A DNA stretch of 64,000 nucleotides, taken from NCBI RefSeq assembly GCF_045689245.1, contig NZ_CP136865.1, positions 3,596,001 to 3,660,000 on the forward strand, given 5' to 3'. Origin of the DNA: Congregibacter brevis. Lineage in GTDB: Bacteria; Pseudomonadota; Gammaproteobacteria; Pseudomonadales; Halieaceae. Of the stretch, positions 7,473 to 15,696 are shown in pieces. Positions within the stretch are counted from its first letter, which is position 1; each line of letters opens with the position of its first letter. The notes under the pieces are model-generated. The model was given only the letters and a program-made list of their open reading frames with translations, ran no database searches and had not been told where the DNA came from. The translations under genes and the position numbers were made by a program.

Positions 7473-10400
7473 TTATTCGCTTTCCAACTCGATATCGATA
7501 CCGAGGGAGCGAATTTCCTTCACGAGCACATTGAAGGACTCGGGCATACCCGGCTCCATGCGATGGTCACCATCGACAATGTTTTTGTACATCTTGGTCC
7601 GCCCGGCCACGTCATCAGACTTGACCGTCAGCATCTCCTGCAGGGTGTATGCAGCGCCGTAAGCTTCGAGAGCCCAGACCTCCATCTCCCCGAAACGCTG
7701 GCCACCGAACTGGGCCTTACCACCCAGCGGCTGCTGGGTAACAAGACTGTAAGATCCAGTAGAACGTGCGTGCATCTTGTCATCCACCAGGTGGTTGAGC
7801 TTGAGCATGTACATATAACCCACGGTTACAGGGCGATCGAAAGCATCACCCGAACGCCCGTCGTAGAGCGTTACCTGGCCACTTGAATCCAGTCCCGCGA
7901 GTTCCAACAAAGACTTAATGGAATCTTCCGCAGCGCCGTCAAAGGCCGGAGTAGCCATCGGCACACCAGCTCTCAGGTTCTTCGCTAGCTCAATGACCTC
8001 GCCGTCTTTCAGGCCCTTAATATCAGCCGCGCGACCTGCTCCGTTATTGTAGATACTCTCGAGGAACTTTCGGATATCAGCAGTCTTGCGCTGCTCCTCA
8101 AGCATCTCGTTAATCTTGTCACCAAGACCTCGAGCGGCCATACCCAAGTGAGTCTCGAGAATCTGACCCACGTTCATACGGGAAGGAACACCCAGAGGGT
8201 TGAGCACGATATCTACCGGCTCGCCGTTCTCATCGTAGGGCATGTCCTCTACAGGCATGATCACCGAGATAACACCCTTGTTTCCGTGGCGTCCAGCCAT
8301 CTTGTCGCCTGGCTGAATGCGACGCTTAACTGCAAGATAGACCTTGACGATTTTCAGTACGCCCGGCGCCAGATCGTCTCCGCTCTGGAGCTTGTTCTTC
8401 TTGTCTTCAAAGCGTTCTTCGAGATGCTTGTTCTGCTCTTCGAGCTGGTTTTGTGCCGATGCGAGGGCATCATTAAGCTCAGCATTATCAAGCTTAAGCT
8501 TGAACCACAGCTCGCGATCGAGATTCTCAAGAACATCCGCAGTCAGTTGAGTACCCTTAGACAAGCCGCCGCCGCTTACGGTCTTAGCACCGCTGATCAG
8601 GTTACCAAGCCACGAGAAAGTCGCCTCTTCGTATATGCGGAACTCTTCCTTGAGATCCTTACGGTACTCATCGAGCTGGGTCTTTTCGATGTGCTTTGCG
8701 CGAGCGTCTTTCTCAAGTCCGTCGCGGGTAAAGACCTGTACGTCGATAACCGTACCTTTCGTGCTTGATGGTACGCGCAATGAAGTGTCTTTAACGTCAG
8801 ATGCCTTCTCACCGAAGATGGCACGGAGAAGCTTTTCCTCCGGTGTCAGCTGCGTTTCGCCCTTGGGCGTCACTTTGCCGACCAGAATATCGCCGGCATC
8901 GACTTCAGCACCAATATATACGATGCCGGACTCGTCCAGGTTAGACAAGGCGCCTTCACCGACGTTTGGAATGTCACCGGAAATTTCTTCAGAGCCCAGC
9001 TTGGTATCGCGAGCGATACATGTCAGTTCCTGAATGTGAATCGTTGTAAATCGATCTTCTTTAACGACTCGTTCGGAGACAAGAATTGAATCCTCGAAGT
9101 TGTAACCGTTCCAGGGCATGAACGCGATGCGCATGTTCTGGCCAAGAGCCAACTCACCAAGGTCAATGGATGGCCCGTCGGCGAGAATATCTCCCCTCGC
9201 GACTGAGTCACCACGACCTACGATAGGACGCTGGTTGATACAGGTGTTCTGATTAGAACGCGTGTACTTGGTCAGGTTGTAAATATCAACAGGCGCTTCG
9301 CCAGGGCCAACTTCTGAGTCGTCGACGCGGACCACGATACGGCTCGCGTCAACAGAGTCGATAAATCCGGGACGCTTAGCAACGACACAAACGCCGGAAT
9401 CCGCTGCGACAAAGCGCTCCATGCCGGTACCGACAAGGGGCTTTTCACTACGTAGCGTAGGCACAGCCTGACGTTGCATGTTAGAGCCCATCAATGCGCG
9501 GTTCGCATCATCGTGCTCGAGGAACGGAATGAGCGCGGCCGCTACTGATACGATCTGCTGTGGAGACACATCCATGTAATCAATGCGCTCTGGGTCCATG
9601 ACCGTAAATTCGTTCAAGTGACGAACGGCAATCAGGTCATCTACAAAGCGGTTTTTGCTATCGAGCTCAGCGGAAGCCTGAGCAATTACGTGCTCTGCCT
9701 CATTGATAGCTGACAAGTACTCGATGTCGTCAGTCACCACACCGTCTACAACTTTTCGGTAGGGGCTCTCGAGAAATCCATACTCGTTTGTACGGGCATA
9801 AACCGCCAAAGAGTTGATCAGACCAATATTCGGTCCCTCTGGAGTTTCAATAGGGCATACACGACCGTAGTGCGTCGGGTGAACGTCACGAACCTCAAAA
9901 CCAGCACGCTCTCGGGTTAGACCACCTGGCCCCAATGCAGAAACACGACGCTTGTGTGTCACTTCTGATAGCGGGTTGTTCTGATCCATAAACTGAGAAA
10001 GCTGACTGGAGCCAAAGAACTCTTTCACCGCCGCTGAAACAGGCTTCGCGTTGATGAGATCCTGCGGCATCAGACCTTCGCTCTCTGCCATCGAGAGACG
10101 CTCTTTAACAGCGCGCTCTACACGAACCAAACCAACTCGGAACTGGTTCTCGGCCATTTCGCCGACACTTCGAATACGACGGTTACCCAGATGATCGATA
10201 TCATCGACCATACCTTTACCGTTACGGATACCGACCAGGGTCTGCAGTACATCAACGATGTCTTCGCGAGACAGAGTTCCTTCGCCAACAATCTCTTCAC
10301 GACCGAGACGACGGTTGAACTTCATTCGACCTACACCAGACAGGTCATAGCGATCGGGGGAGAAGAACAGATTCTGGAACAGGTTCTCCGCAGACTCCTT

Positions 10401-11546
10401 AGTCGGCGGCTCGCCGGGGCGCATCATGCGGTAGATTTCTACCAGCGCTTCCAACTCGTTACGTGTGGAGTCTTGTCGTAAAGTATGCGAGATAAACGGC
10501 CCACAATCGAGCTCATTGGTGTAAAGCGTCTCGATGGATGTAACCTTCGCTTCTGCAAGCTGACCAAGAACTTCTTCGCTGACCTCGGTGTTGCACTCGA
10601 ACAGAACTTCGCCACTGTTTTCATCGACGATGTTCTTCGCCAGCGCACGGCCGTGAAGGTACTCGGCAGGTACGGGCAGCTCGGTGGCGCCGGCCTTCTC
10701 GAGTTCGCGAATGTGACGAGCAGTAATTCGACGACCCTGTTCAACAATCACCTTCTTGCCGACCATAATGTCGAACGCCGCTACATCCCCACGCAAGCGC
10801 TCAGGGATCAGCTCCATGTTGTAGCCACCATCAGCGTCTACGGTAAAGACGTTGATATCGTAGAACATGGCAAGGATTTCTTCGGACTCATAGCCAAGAG
10901 CCCGCAAGAGAATCGTTGCTGGCAACTTACGACGGCGGTCTATTCGAGCGAACACCATATCTTTGGGATCGAACTCAAAGTCCAACCAGGAGCCGCGGTA
11001 AGGAATGATTCGCGCTGAGTACAAGAGCTTGCCCGACGAATGGGTCTTGCCCTTGTCGTGATCAAAGAATACACCGGGAGAGCGGTGGAGCTGGGAAACA
11101 ATAACCCGCTCGGTACCGTTGATGACGAAGGTTCCGTTGTCCGTCATGAGCGGAATCTCGCCCATGTAGACTTCTTGCTCCTTGATGTCTTTGATGGTCT
11201 TGTTGGAGCTTTCCTTATCGTAAATTATCAGCCGCACCTTCACCCGTAACGAGCAGGAGTAGGTAACGCCGCGCAGCTGGCATTCGCTCACATCAAAAAC
11301 TGGAGTACCTAAACGGTAGTCCACGTATTCGAGTGCCGCATTGCCGCTGTAGCTGACAATTGGGAACACGGACTTAAAGGCGGCGTGCAGGCCGTAGTCC
11401 AAACGCTCTTCCAGGGATACGCCCTGCTGCGTGAACTTGCGATACGAATCAAGCTGAATCGCCAGCAGGTAGGGCACATCCATGACTGTCGGCATGGTGC
11501 CGAAATCCTTGCGGATGCGTTTTTTCTCAGTGTACGAGTAAGGCAT
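7473..11546 (-). CDS. rpoB: DNA-directed RNA polymerase subunit beta
   Basis: This is the second catalytic subunit of RNA polymerase; 1357 residues against 1342 in E. coli. The rifampicin-binding cluster reads SSQLSQFMDQNNPLSEVTHKRR with the usual S, Q, D, H, R and S residues, so it is of the sensitive type. The conserved GDKMAGRHGNKG near the C-terminus and RVCPIETPEGPNIGLI are intact. It starts MPYSYTEKKRIRKDFG. It is separated from rplL by a 153-base spacer with an attenuator-like hairpin, as in the E. coli rplJL-rpoBC operon, where partial termination sets the ribosomal protein to polymerase ratio. Confidence 0.98.
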   Translation of the reverse strand: MPYSYTEKKRIRKDFGTMPTVMDVPYLLAIQLDSYRKFTQQGVSLEERLDYGLHAAFKSVFPIVSYSGNAALEYVDYRLGTPVFDVSECQLRGVTYSCSLRVKVRLIIYDKESSNKTIKDIKEQEVYMGEIPLMTDNGTFVINGTERVIVSQLHRSPGVFFDHDKGKTHSSGKLLYSARIIPYRGSWLDFEFDPKDMVFARIDRRRKLPATILLRALGYESEEILAMFYDINVFTVDADGGYNMELIPERLRGDVAAFDIMVGKKVIVEQGRRITARHIRELEKAGATELPVPAEYLHGRALAKNIVDENSGEVLFECNTEVSEEVLGQLAEAKVTSIETLYTNELDCGPFISHTLRQDSTRNELEALVEIYRMMRPGEPPTKESAENLFQNLFFSPDRYDLSGVGRMKFNRRLGREEIVGEGTLSREDIVDVLQTLVGIRNGKGMVDDIDHLGNRRIRSVGEMAENQFRVGLVRVERAVKERLSMAESEGLMPQDLINAKPVSAAVKEFFGSSQLSQFMDQNNPLSEVTHKRRVSALGPGGLTRERAGFEVRDVHPTHYGRVCPIETPEGPNIGLINSLAVYARTNEYGFLESPYRKVVDGVVTDDIEYLSAINEAEHVIAQASAELDSKNRFVDDLIAVRHLNEFTVMDPERIDYMDVSPQQIVSVAAALIPFLEHDDANRALMGSNMQRQAVPTLRSEKPLVGTGMERFVAADSGVCVVAKRPGFIDSVDASRIVVRVDDSEVGPGEAPVDIYNLTKYTRSNQNTCINQRPIVGRGDSVARGDILADGPSIDLGELALGQNMRIAFMPWNGYNFEDSILVSERVVKEDRFTTIHIQELTCIARDTKLGSEEISGDIPNVGEGALSNLDESGIVYIGAEVDAGDILVGKVTPKGETQLTPEEKLLRAIFGEKASDVKDTSLRVPSSTKGTVIDVQVFTRDGLEKDARAKHIEKTQLDEYRKDLKEEFRIYEEATFSWLGNLISGAKTVSGGGLSKGTQLTADVLENLDRELWFKLKLDNAELNDALASAQNQLEEQNKHLEERFEDKKNKLQSGDDLAPGVLKIVKVYLAVKRRIQPGDKMAGRHGNKGVISVIMPVEDMPYDENGEPVDIVLNPLGVPSRMNVGQILETHLGMAARGLGDKINEMLEEQRKTADIRKFLESIYNNGAGRAADIKGLKDGEVIELAKNLRAGVPMATPAFDGAAEDSIKSLLELAGLDSSGQVTLYDGRSGDAFDRPVTVGYMYMLKLNHLVDDKMHARSTGSYSLVTQQPLGGKAQFGGQRFGEMEVWALEAYGAAYTLQEMLTVKSDDVAGRTKMYKNIVDGDHRMEPGMPESFNVLVKEIRSLGIDIELESE

Positions 11547-11630
11547 CTATACTCCCCAGCGTTAAAAGCCAACCAAAATTGGCCAAAAAAATTCGTTCTC
11601 CGCTAGCGCTGAATCAACAGCGATCAGAGC

Positions 11631-11663
11631 GGGAAAAGGCCGGTGAGCAAACGCCCACCAGCC
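11631..11663 (-). terminator. Attenuator-like hairpin between rplL and rpoB
   Basis: Minus strand: arms GGCTGGTG and CACCGGCC form an 8-bp stem (one G-U pair) followed by TTTTCCC. It is positioned where E. coli has its partial terminator between rplL and rpoB. A T-run of only four fits leaky termination, since rpoB must be transcribed through it. Confidence 0.65.
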
Positions 11664-11669
11664 TTTGTG

Positions 11670-11689
11670 TGCCCGGGCGCACCCGGGCA
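11670..11689 (-). repeat. Perfect GC-rich hairpin just after rplL
   Basis: TGCCCGGG and CCCGGGCA flank a 4-base loop, an 8-bp perfect stem starting 11 bases after the rplL stop. There is no T-tract, so it is more likely an mRNA 3'-end stabiliser or processing element than a terminator. It works in series with the attenuator at 11631-11663. Confidence 0.6.
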
Positions 11690-11699
11690 GACTTCAAGA

Positions 11700-12080
11700 T
11701 TACTTAAGCTCCGCAGAGCCGCCAGCTTCTTCAAGCTGCTTCTTGATGTCTTCTGCTTCGTCTTTGGAAGCGCCTTCCTTGATTGCGGAAGGAGCACCGT
11801 CGACCAGGCCTTTGGCTTCTTTCAGGCCAAGACCGGTTACAGCGCGAACAACCTTGATGACGTTAACTTTCTTTTCACCAGCAGAGGTGAGCATTACGTC
11901 AAACTCGGTTTGCTCTTCGGCTGCGCCACCGGCGTCACCACCAGCTGCTGCTGGAGCAGCTGCTACTGCTGCGGCCGCGGTTACACCAAACTTCTCTTCC
12001 ATTGCGTCGATGAGCTCGACTACTTCCATTACGCTCATCTCGGCGATTGCCGTAAGAATGTCGTCTTTTGACATACCCAT
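11700..12080 (-). CDS. rplL: 50S ribosomal protein L7/L12
   Basis: This is the stalk protein, present in several copies per ribosome, that recruits and activates the translation GTPases. The 126 residues show the N-terminal dimerisation helices (KDDILTAIAEMSVMEVVELIDAMEEKFGV), an Ala/Gly-rich hinge at about residues 34-54, and the C-terminal factor-binding domain (EKKVNVIKVVRAVTGLGLKEAKGLVDGAP). An AGGAG Shine-Dalgarno lies 9 bases ahead of the chosen ATG; a second ATG two codons later is also possible. It is co-transcribed with rplJ, 63 bases upstream. Confidence 0.97.
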   Translation of the reverse strand: MGMSKDDILTAIAEMSVMEVVELIDAMEEKFGVTAAAAVAAAPAAAGGDAGGAAEEQTEFDVMLTSAGEKKVNVIKVVRAVTGLGLKEAKGLVDGAPSAIKEGASKDEAEDIKKQLEEAGGSAELK

Positions 12081-12143
12081 GAGGTCTTTCTCCTAATCTT
12101 CTGCTATTGCTAGCGGATTTTGGCTGAATGCAAAAAGTGCTGT

Positions 12144-12677
12144 TTAGGCCGCTTCCTGCTCTTTCTGATCGCGTACTGCTGCCAGCGTGCGAACCAACTT
12201 CCCAGGTACTTCGTTCATTGTCTGAGCCAGCTTGGTTACCGGCGCCTTCATAACACTCATCAACATCGAGAGTGCCTGATCGCGCGTTGGCAACTTCGCC
12301 AGAACATCCAACTGTTCCGCACCCAGCATCTGGCCGCTCACCGCCAATACTTTCACTTCAAAGGCATCGTTATCTTTCGCGAAGTCCTTGAAGAGTCTCG
12401 CTGCAGCGCCCGGATCTTCCATGGAAAATCCGAACAATGAAGGACCTACCAATGCGTCGTTGACACACTCGTAATCGGTACCTTCCAGAGCACGTTTAGC
12501 CAAGGTATTGCGCACTACACGCAGAGTTACCTGACTTTCACGAGCGTCCTTGCGCAGCGCCGTCATCCCGCTCACGGATACACCACGTGCATCAGCGATT
12601 ACGAGAGACATAGCACTGGTGGCAGTCTCATTGACTTCAGCTACGATCGCTTTCTTGTCTTCGAGTCCAATTGCCAC
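12144..12677 (-). CDS. rplJ: 50S ribosomal protein L10
   Basis: L10 anchors the L7/L12 stalk dimers to 23S rRNA. The 177-residue product starts MAIGLEDKKAIVAEV and has the N-terminal rRNA-binding domain (ARGVSVSGMTALRKDARE, RVVRNTLAKRAL) and the C-terminal helix that binds L7/L12. An AGGAG Shine-Dalgarno precedes the start. In E. coli the L10-L7/L12 complex represses its own translation through the leader; the 369-base leader here supports the same control (inference). Confidence 0.97.
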   Translation of the reverse strand: MAIGLEDKKAIVAEVNETATSAMSLVIADARGVSVSGMTALRKDARESQVTLRVVRNTLAKRALEGTDYECVNDALVGPSLFGFSMEDPGAAARLFKDFAKDNDAFEVKVLAVSGQMLGAEQLDVLAKLPTRDQALSMLMSVMKAPVTKLAQTMNEVPGKLVRTLAAVRDQKEQEAA

Positions 12678-13046
12678 TGGTTATACTCCTGGATTACTTA
12701 CTCAGGCACCGCTTGCTCAGTGCTAGGCACGTCACAAAGCGACACCACTCATTGTGGTGAAACTTCTCACCATCTGCGCAGGTTCAGCCTCATGGCTGGA
12801 TTAAGTGCGACAAACTGCCCGAAGGGGTCAAAAGTCCGCTACACACCTACGGTCTTTGATGGTCATCGGCGCCCGGCAAGTCCAGAACGCTTTCGCGTCT
12901 TAACAGCCTTTTGCAGAGACCTCATCAAAGGACGACATCACCGGATTACGGCTCTTGTCATCGTCGATCGCACGTCCCTGTGCAATCCCGGAAGTGATTC
13001 TCTTGTGAAGAATCACCTCCTTATTCAAACAATCAAACGACTGGAG
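12678..13046 (-). promoter_or_regulatory. rplJ leader region (likely L10 autoregulatory leader)
   Basis: This is a 369-base non-coding stretch between rplA and rplJ. On the minus strand it contains a stem GTGATTCT/AGAATCAC (12993-13015), then GACCGTAGGTG, a CCCTTCGGG tetraloop hairpin, CTTAATCCAGCC, CCTGCGCAGATGGTGA and a TTTCACCACAATGAGTGGTG hairpin. From memory the CCTGCG(C/T)AGA(C/T)GGTGA element resembles the L10-binding part of the E. coli rplJ leader. The rplJ promoter probably lies here too, but I could not pick one convincingly; a TTGATG-17-TGTTAA pair is the best but weak. Confidence 0.55.
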
Positions 13047-13742
13047 TTAAGCTTCCAGAGACGTCTGATCAACGGTAACGCCAGGACCCATAGTGGTCGA
13101 AAGTGTCACCTTCTTCATGTAAATGCCTTTTGACGCTGCTGGCTTACCCTTGCGGAGATCAGCAAGAACCGCCTCAAGGTTGCCGCGTATCGCATCAGCG
13201 TCAAAGCTGATCTTGCCAATACCACCGTGAACGATGCCGTTTTTGTCAGTGCGGTAGCGCATCTGTCCGGCTTTCGCGTTCTTCACAGCAGTTTCTACGT
13301 CGGGGGTTACCGTTCCGGTTTTAGGGTTCGGCATTAATCCACGAGGACCAAGAACCTGTCCCAGCTGACCAACAACGCGCATCGCATCCGGAGATGCAAC
13401 GACCACGTCGAAATCCATCATGCCGCCCTTGATCTGCTCGGCAAGGTCTTCCATACCAACCAGGTCAGCACCCGCAGCGGTAGCCTTCTCTGCAGCATCG
13501 CCTTGAGCAAACACGGCAACGCGAACATCACTTCCTGTACCGTGCGGCAGTGTTGTAGCACCGCGAACAGCCTGGTCAGATTTACGTGCATCAATGCCGA
13601 GTTTGATAGCAACTTCAACGGTCTCGTTAAATTTAACCGTCGATACTTCCTTTAACAGGCCAACAGCCTCATCAAGAGAGTACGTACGTGTGGGGTCAAT
13701 TTTCTCGCGAGCATTTTTTACTCGCTTGCTAAGCTTAGCCAT
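13047..13742 (-). CDS. rplA: 50S ribosomal protein L1
   Basis: L1 forms the mobile stalk that helps release deacylated tRNA from the E site, and in E. coli it represses the rplK-rplA mRNA. At 231 residues it has the typical length. It starts MAKLSKRVKNAREKIDPTRTY and contains the family signature stretch GQLGQVLGPRGLMPNPKTGTV and the C-terminal KKVTLSTTMGPGV. Its ATG overlaps the rplK stop as TAATG, giving tight translational coupling. Confidence 0.98.
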   Translation of the reverse strand: MAKLSKRVKNAREKIDPTRTYSLDEAVGLLKEVSTVKFNETVEVAIKLGIDARKSDQAVRGATTLPHGTGSDVRVAVFAQGDAAEKATAAGADLVGMEDLAEQIKGGMMDFDVVVASPDAMRVVGQLGQVLGPRGLMPNPKTGTVTPDVETAVKNAKAGQMRYRTDKNGIVHGGIGKISFDADAIRGNLEAVLADLRKGKPAASKGIYMKKVTLSTTMGPGVTVDQTSLEA

Positions 13743-14176
13743 TACTTAACCCCCTCAACGTCGATGCCCGCAGAACGTGCACTGCCTGCAATGGTGCGTA
13801 CCGCTGCATCCATGTCCGCAGCAGTCAAATCAGGCCACTTCTGCTCAGCGACTTCTTCGAGCTGCGCGCGGTTAACCTTTGCCACCTTCTTGGTATTCGG
13901 CTCGCCAGAACCTTTGGCGATACCCGCCACCTTTCGCAGCAATACAGATGCTGGTGGTGTCTTCTTGATGAAGGTAAAAGAGCGATCGCTGTAAACAGTG
14001 ATCACTACAGGAATTGGAAGACCAGGCTCGGTGCCCTGCGTTTCCGCATTAAAGGCCTTACAAAACTCCATGATATTGACACCGTGCTGACCCAGCGCCG
14101 GACCTACTGGAGGACTCGGGTTCGCTTGACCAGCAGGCACCTGAAGCTTGATATACGCTTCTACTTTCTTTGCCAT
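13742..14176 (-). CDS. rplK: 50S ribosomal protein L11
   Basis: L11 binds the GTPase-associated centre of 23S rRNA and is needed for RelA activation during the stringent response. At 144 residues it shows the N-terminal QVPAGQANPSPPVGPALGQHGVNIMEFCKAFN with the proline-rich switch, and the C-terminal rRNA-binding domain. It is the first gene of the rplKA pair, 168 bases after nusG, with a terminator-like hairpin in between. Confidence 0.98.
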   Translation of the reverse strand: MAKKVEAYIKLQVPAGQANPSPPVGPALGQHGVNIMEFCKAFNAETQGTEPGLPIPVVITVYSDRSFTFIKKTPPASVLLRKVAGIAKGSGEPNTKKVAKVNRAQLEEVAEQKWPDLTAADMDAAVRTIAGSARSAGIDVEGVK

Positions 14177-14295
14177 GATTACATTCTCCTGGGTTCAAAC
14201 GGTTGAGTCGCGAGGTACTCAAGGACGGGGTCCTCAAGAATCTATGCGCTACAACCTCCCCAATCTGGACGCGCTAACGTCCGTCGTAGTTTGCT

Positions 14296-14322
14296 GCGAA
14301 AACCCCGAACCCCTTCGGGATC
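14296..14322 (-). terminator. Terminator-like hairpin after nusG
   Basis: Minus strand: CCCGAA-GGGG-TTCGGG (14304-14319), a perfect 6-bp stem with a 4-base loop, followed by GTTTTCGC. It begins about 25 bases after the nusG stop and may separate the secE-nusG unit from rplKA. The short T-run suggests partial termination. Confidence 0.5.
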
Positions 14323-14344
14323 CTGACGTCATCGCAACCCTTGA

Positions 14345-14878
14345 TCAGGCCTTTTCGACCTGACCGAATTCCAGCTCTACTGGCGTCGAACGCCCGAAGA
14401 TCAACACCGCAACGTTCAAGCGGCTCTTTTCGTAGTTCACTTCTTCAACGACGCCGTTGAAATCATTAAACGGCCCGTCGATGACTCGAACCATTTCGCC
14501 TGGCTCGAACATCGTCTTGGGACGAGGCGCCTCGGTACCCTCCTCAATACGGCTGAGGATTGCTTGCGCTTCGGCATCGGTAATCGGTGCCGGAGCATCC
14601 GCTTTACCACCAATAAACCCAAGTACTCGTGGAGTCTCTTTTACAAGGTGCCAGGTGTCGTCACCAAGCTCCATCTGGACCAGCACATAGCCCGGAAAAA
14701 ACTTTCGTTCGCTGCGACGCTTCTGACCACCACGCATTTCAACCACCTCTTCGGTGGGAACGAGGACATCACCAAAGCGATCGCCCATCGCGTGCAGCTC
14801 GATACGCTCTTGTAGCGCCGTCGCTACCTTCTTCTCGTAGCCCGAGTAGGCGTGCACAACATACCAACGCATTGCCAT
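14345..14878 (-). CDS. nusG: Transcription termination/antitermination protein NusG
   Basis: NusG binds the RNA polymerase clamp, reduces pausing and links polymerase to Rho or the ribosome. I chose the ATG at 14878 (MAMRWYVVHAYSGYEKKV, 177 residues): GGAG lies 9 bases upstream and the family length is about 180. The longer frame to 14926 would run into secE. The NGN domain (residues about 1-115) and the C-terminal KOW domain (GEMVRVIDGPFNDFNGVVEEV) are clear. It lies 20 bases downstream of secE. Confidence 0.97.
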   Translation of the reverse strand: MAMRWYVVHAYSGYEKKVATALQERIELHAMGDRFGDVLVPTEEVVEMRGGQKRRSERKFFPGYVLVQMELGDDTWHLVKETPRVLGFIGGKADAPAPITDAEAQAILSRIEEGTEAPRPKTMFEPGEMVRVIDGPFNDFNGVVEEVNYEKSRLNVAVLIFGRSTPVELEFGQVEKA

Positions 14879-14898
14879 TCTCTTTCTCCGATCCAACC

Positions 14899-15261
14899 CT
14901 AGCCAATGGCTAGCGAAACAAGCCAACCCAGGAACGAATCAAGTCCCCAGAGAATCAATGCCACTACCAATACAAAAGCCACAACAATCATCGTGGTCTG
15001 CACTGTTTCCTGTCGCGTGGGCCAGACAACCTTGCGGATCTCCGTGCGCGAACCCTTCACCAGGGACCAGAAAGAAGCGCCTTTTGCGGTCTGCAGCGCT
15101 ACAAAACCTGCAGCTGCCGCGAGCGCAACAATACCGAGCACGCGATACAACAACGATTCGTTTGCGAAATAGCTATTACCGACAACGGCCACAGCGACCA
15201 AAGCGGCAACGACCAGCCATTTCATGCCGTCAAAACGGCTTACGGGTGCGTCTGCACTCAT
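14899..15261 (-). CDS. secE: Protein translocase subunit SecE
   Basis: SecE is the essential small partner of SecY in the inner-membrane translocon. The 120-residue product has three hydrophobic segments (about residues 14-32, 36-56 and 91-118) as in enterobacterial SecE, with the conserved cytoplasmic amphipathic helix and the motif TEIRKVVWPTRQETVQTT before the last segment. It sits between tRNA-Trp and nusG, the usual gammaproteobacterial position. Confidence 0.97.
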   Translation of the reverse strand: MSADAPVSRFDGMKWLVVAALVAVAVVGNSYFANESLLYRVLGIVALAAAAGFVALQTAKGASFWSLVKGSRTEIRKVVWPTRQETVQTTMIVVAFVLVVALILWGLDSFLGWLVSLAIG

Positions 15262-15316
15262 TTAACTACCTTAATAAAGCTCAGGAACTCTCGCTCCGAA
15301 CTATGTCCTGCCTATA

Positions 15317-15392
<76 letters not shown>

Positions 15393-15696
15393 GGAACCTG
15401 TTACGTCTAATGTCTTCAGACGACGAAGCCGAACCGCCAAATAACGGTCCGGCTTGATCGTTACATCATCTTGAGCCGAAGCAGATCTCACTAATCGACT
15501 AGTAAGATCCGCGATTCACGCCGGTGTTACTTCGCTCGCTGCTTGCGCTCTTACGCTCGCTTCGCAACACCACCGAGACTCGCTCGAGTCGTACCTAAGG
15601 CTTGTGCCGGTGTGCCTGTTTCGCAGCAATCAGGAGCGCAAAGCGCGACGCGAACAAACAGGTGCAGCGGTGCAAGCCGAAGTCACTACCCTCGTC
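15393..15696 (-). other. tuf to tRNA-Trp spacer filled with consecutive hairpins
   Basis: No gene is visible in these 304 bases. At least four inverted repeats follow each other: 15615-15662 (CCTGTTT...AAACAGG plus an inner GCG/CGC), 15577-15590 (GACTCGCTCGAGTC), 15484-15509 (GATCTCACTA...TAGTAAGATC) and 15426-15455 (an 11-bp stem with one G-U pair and CCAAATAA-type loop). Between the second and third is a run of repeated GCTCGC/GCGAGCG units. None has a T-tract on the minus strand. The region therefore looks like an RNA processing or stabilising zone for the tuf-tRNA-Trp-secE transcript, not a classical terminator. Confidence 0.6.

Noticed and set aside
9960..10030. Rifampicin-resistance substitution in RpoB
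   Set aside because: The cluster reads as the normal sensitive sequence at every common resistance position.
12720..13133. 137-residue plus-strand frame over the rplJ leader
   Set aside because: It runs antisense through the leader and into rplA, has no conserved features, and its sequence is better explained as regulatory RNA.
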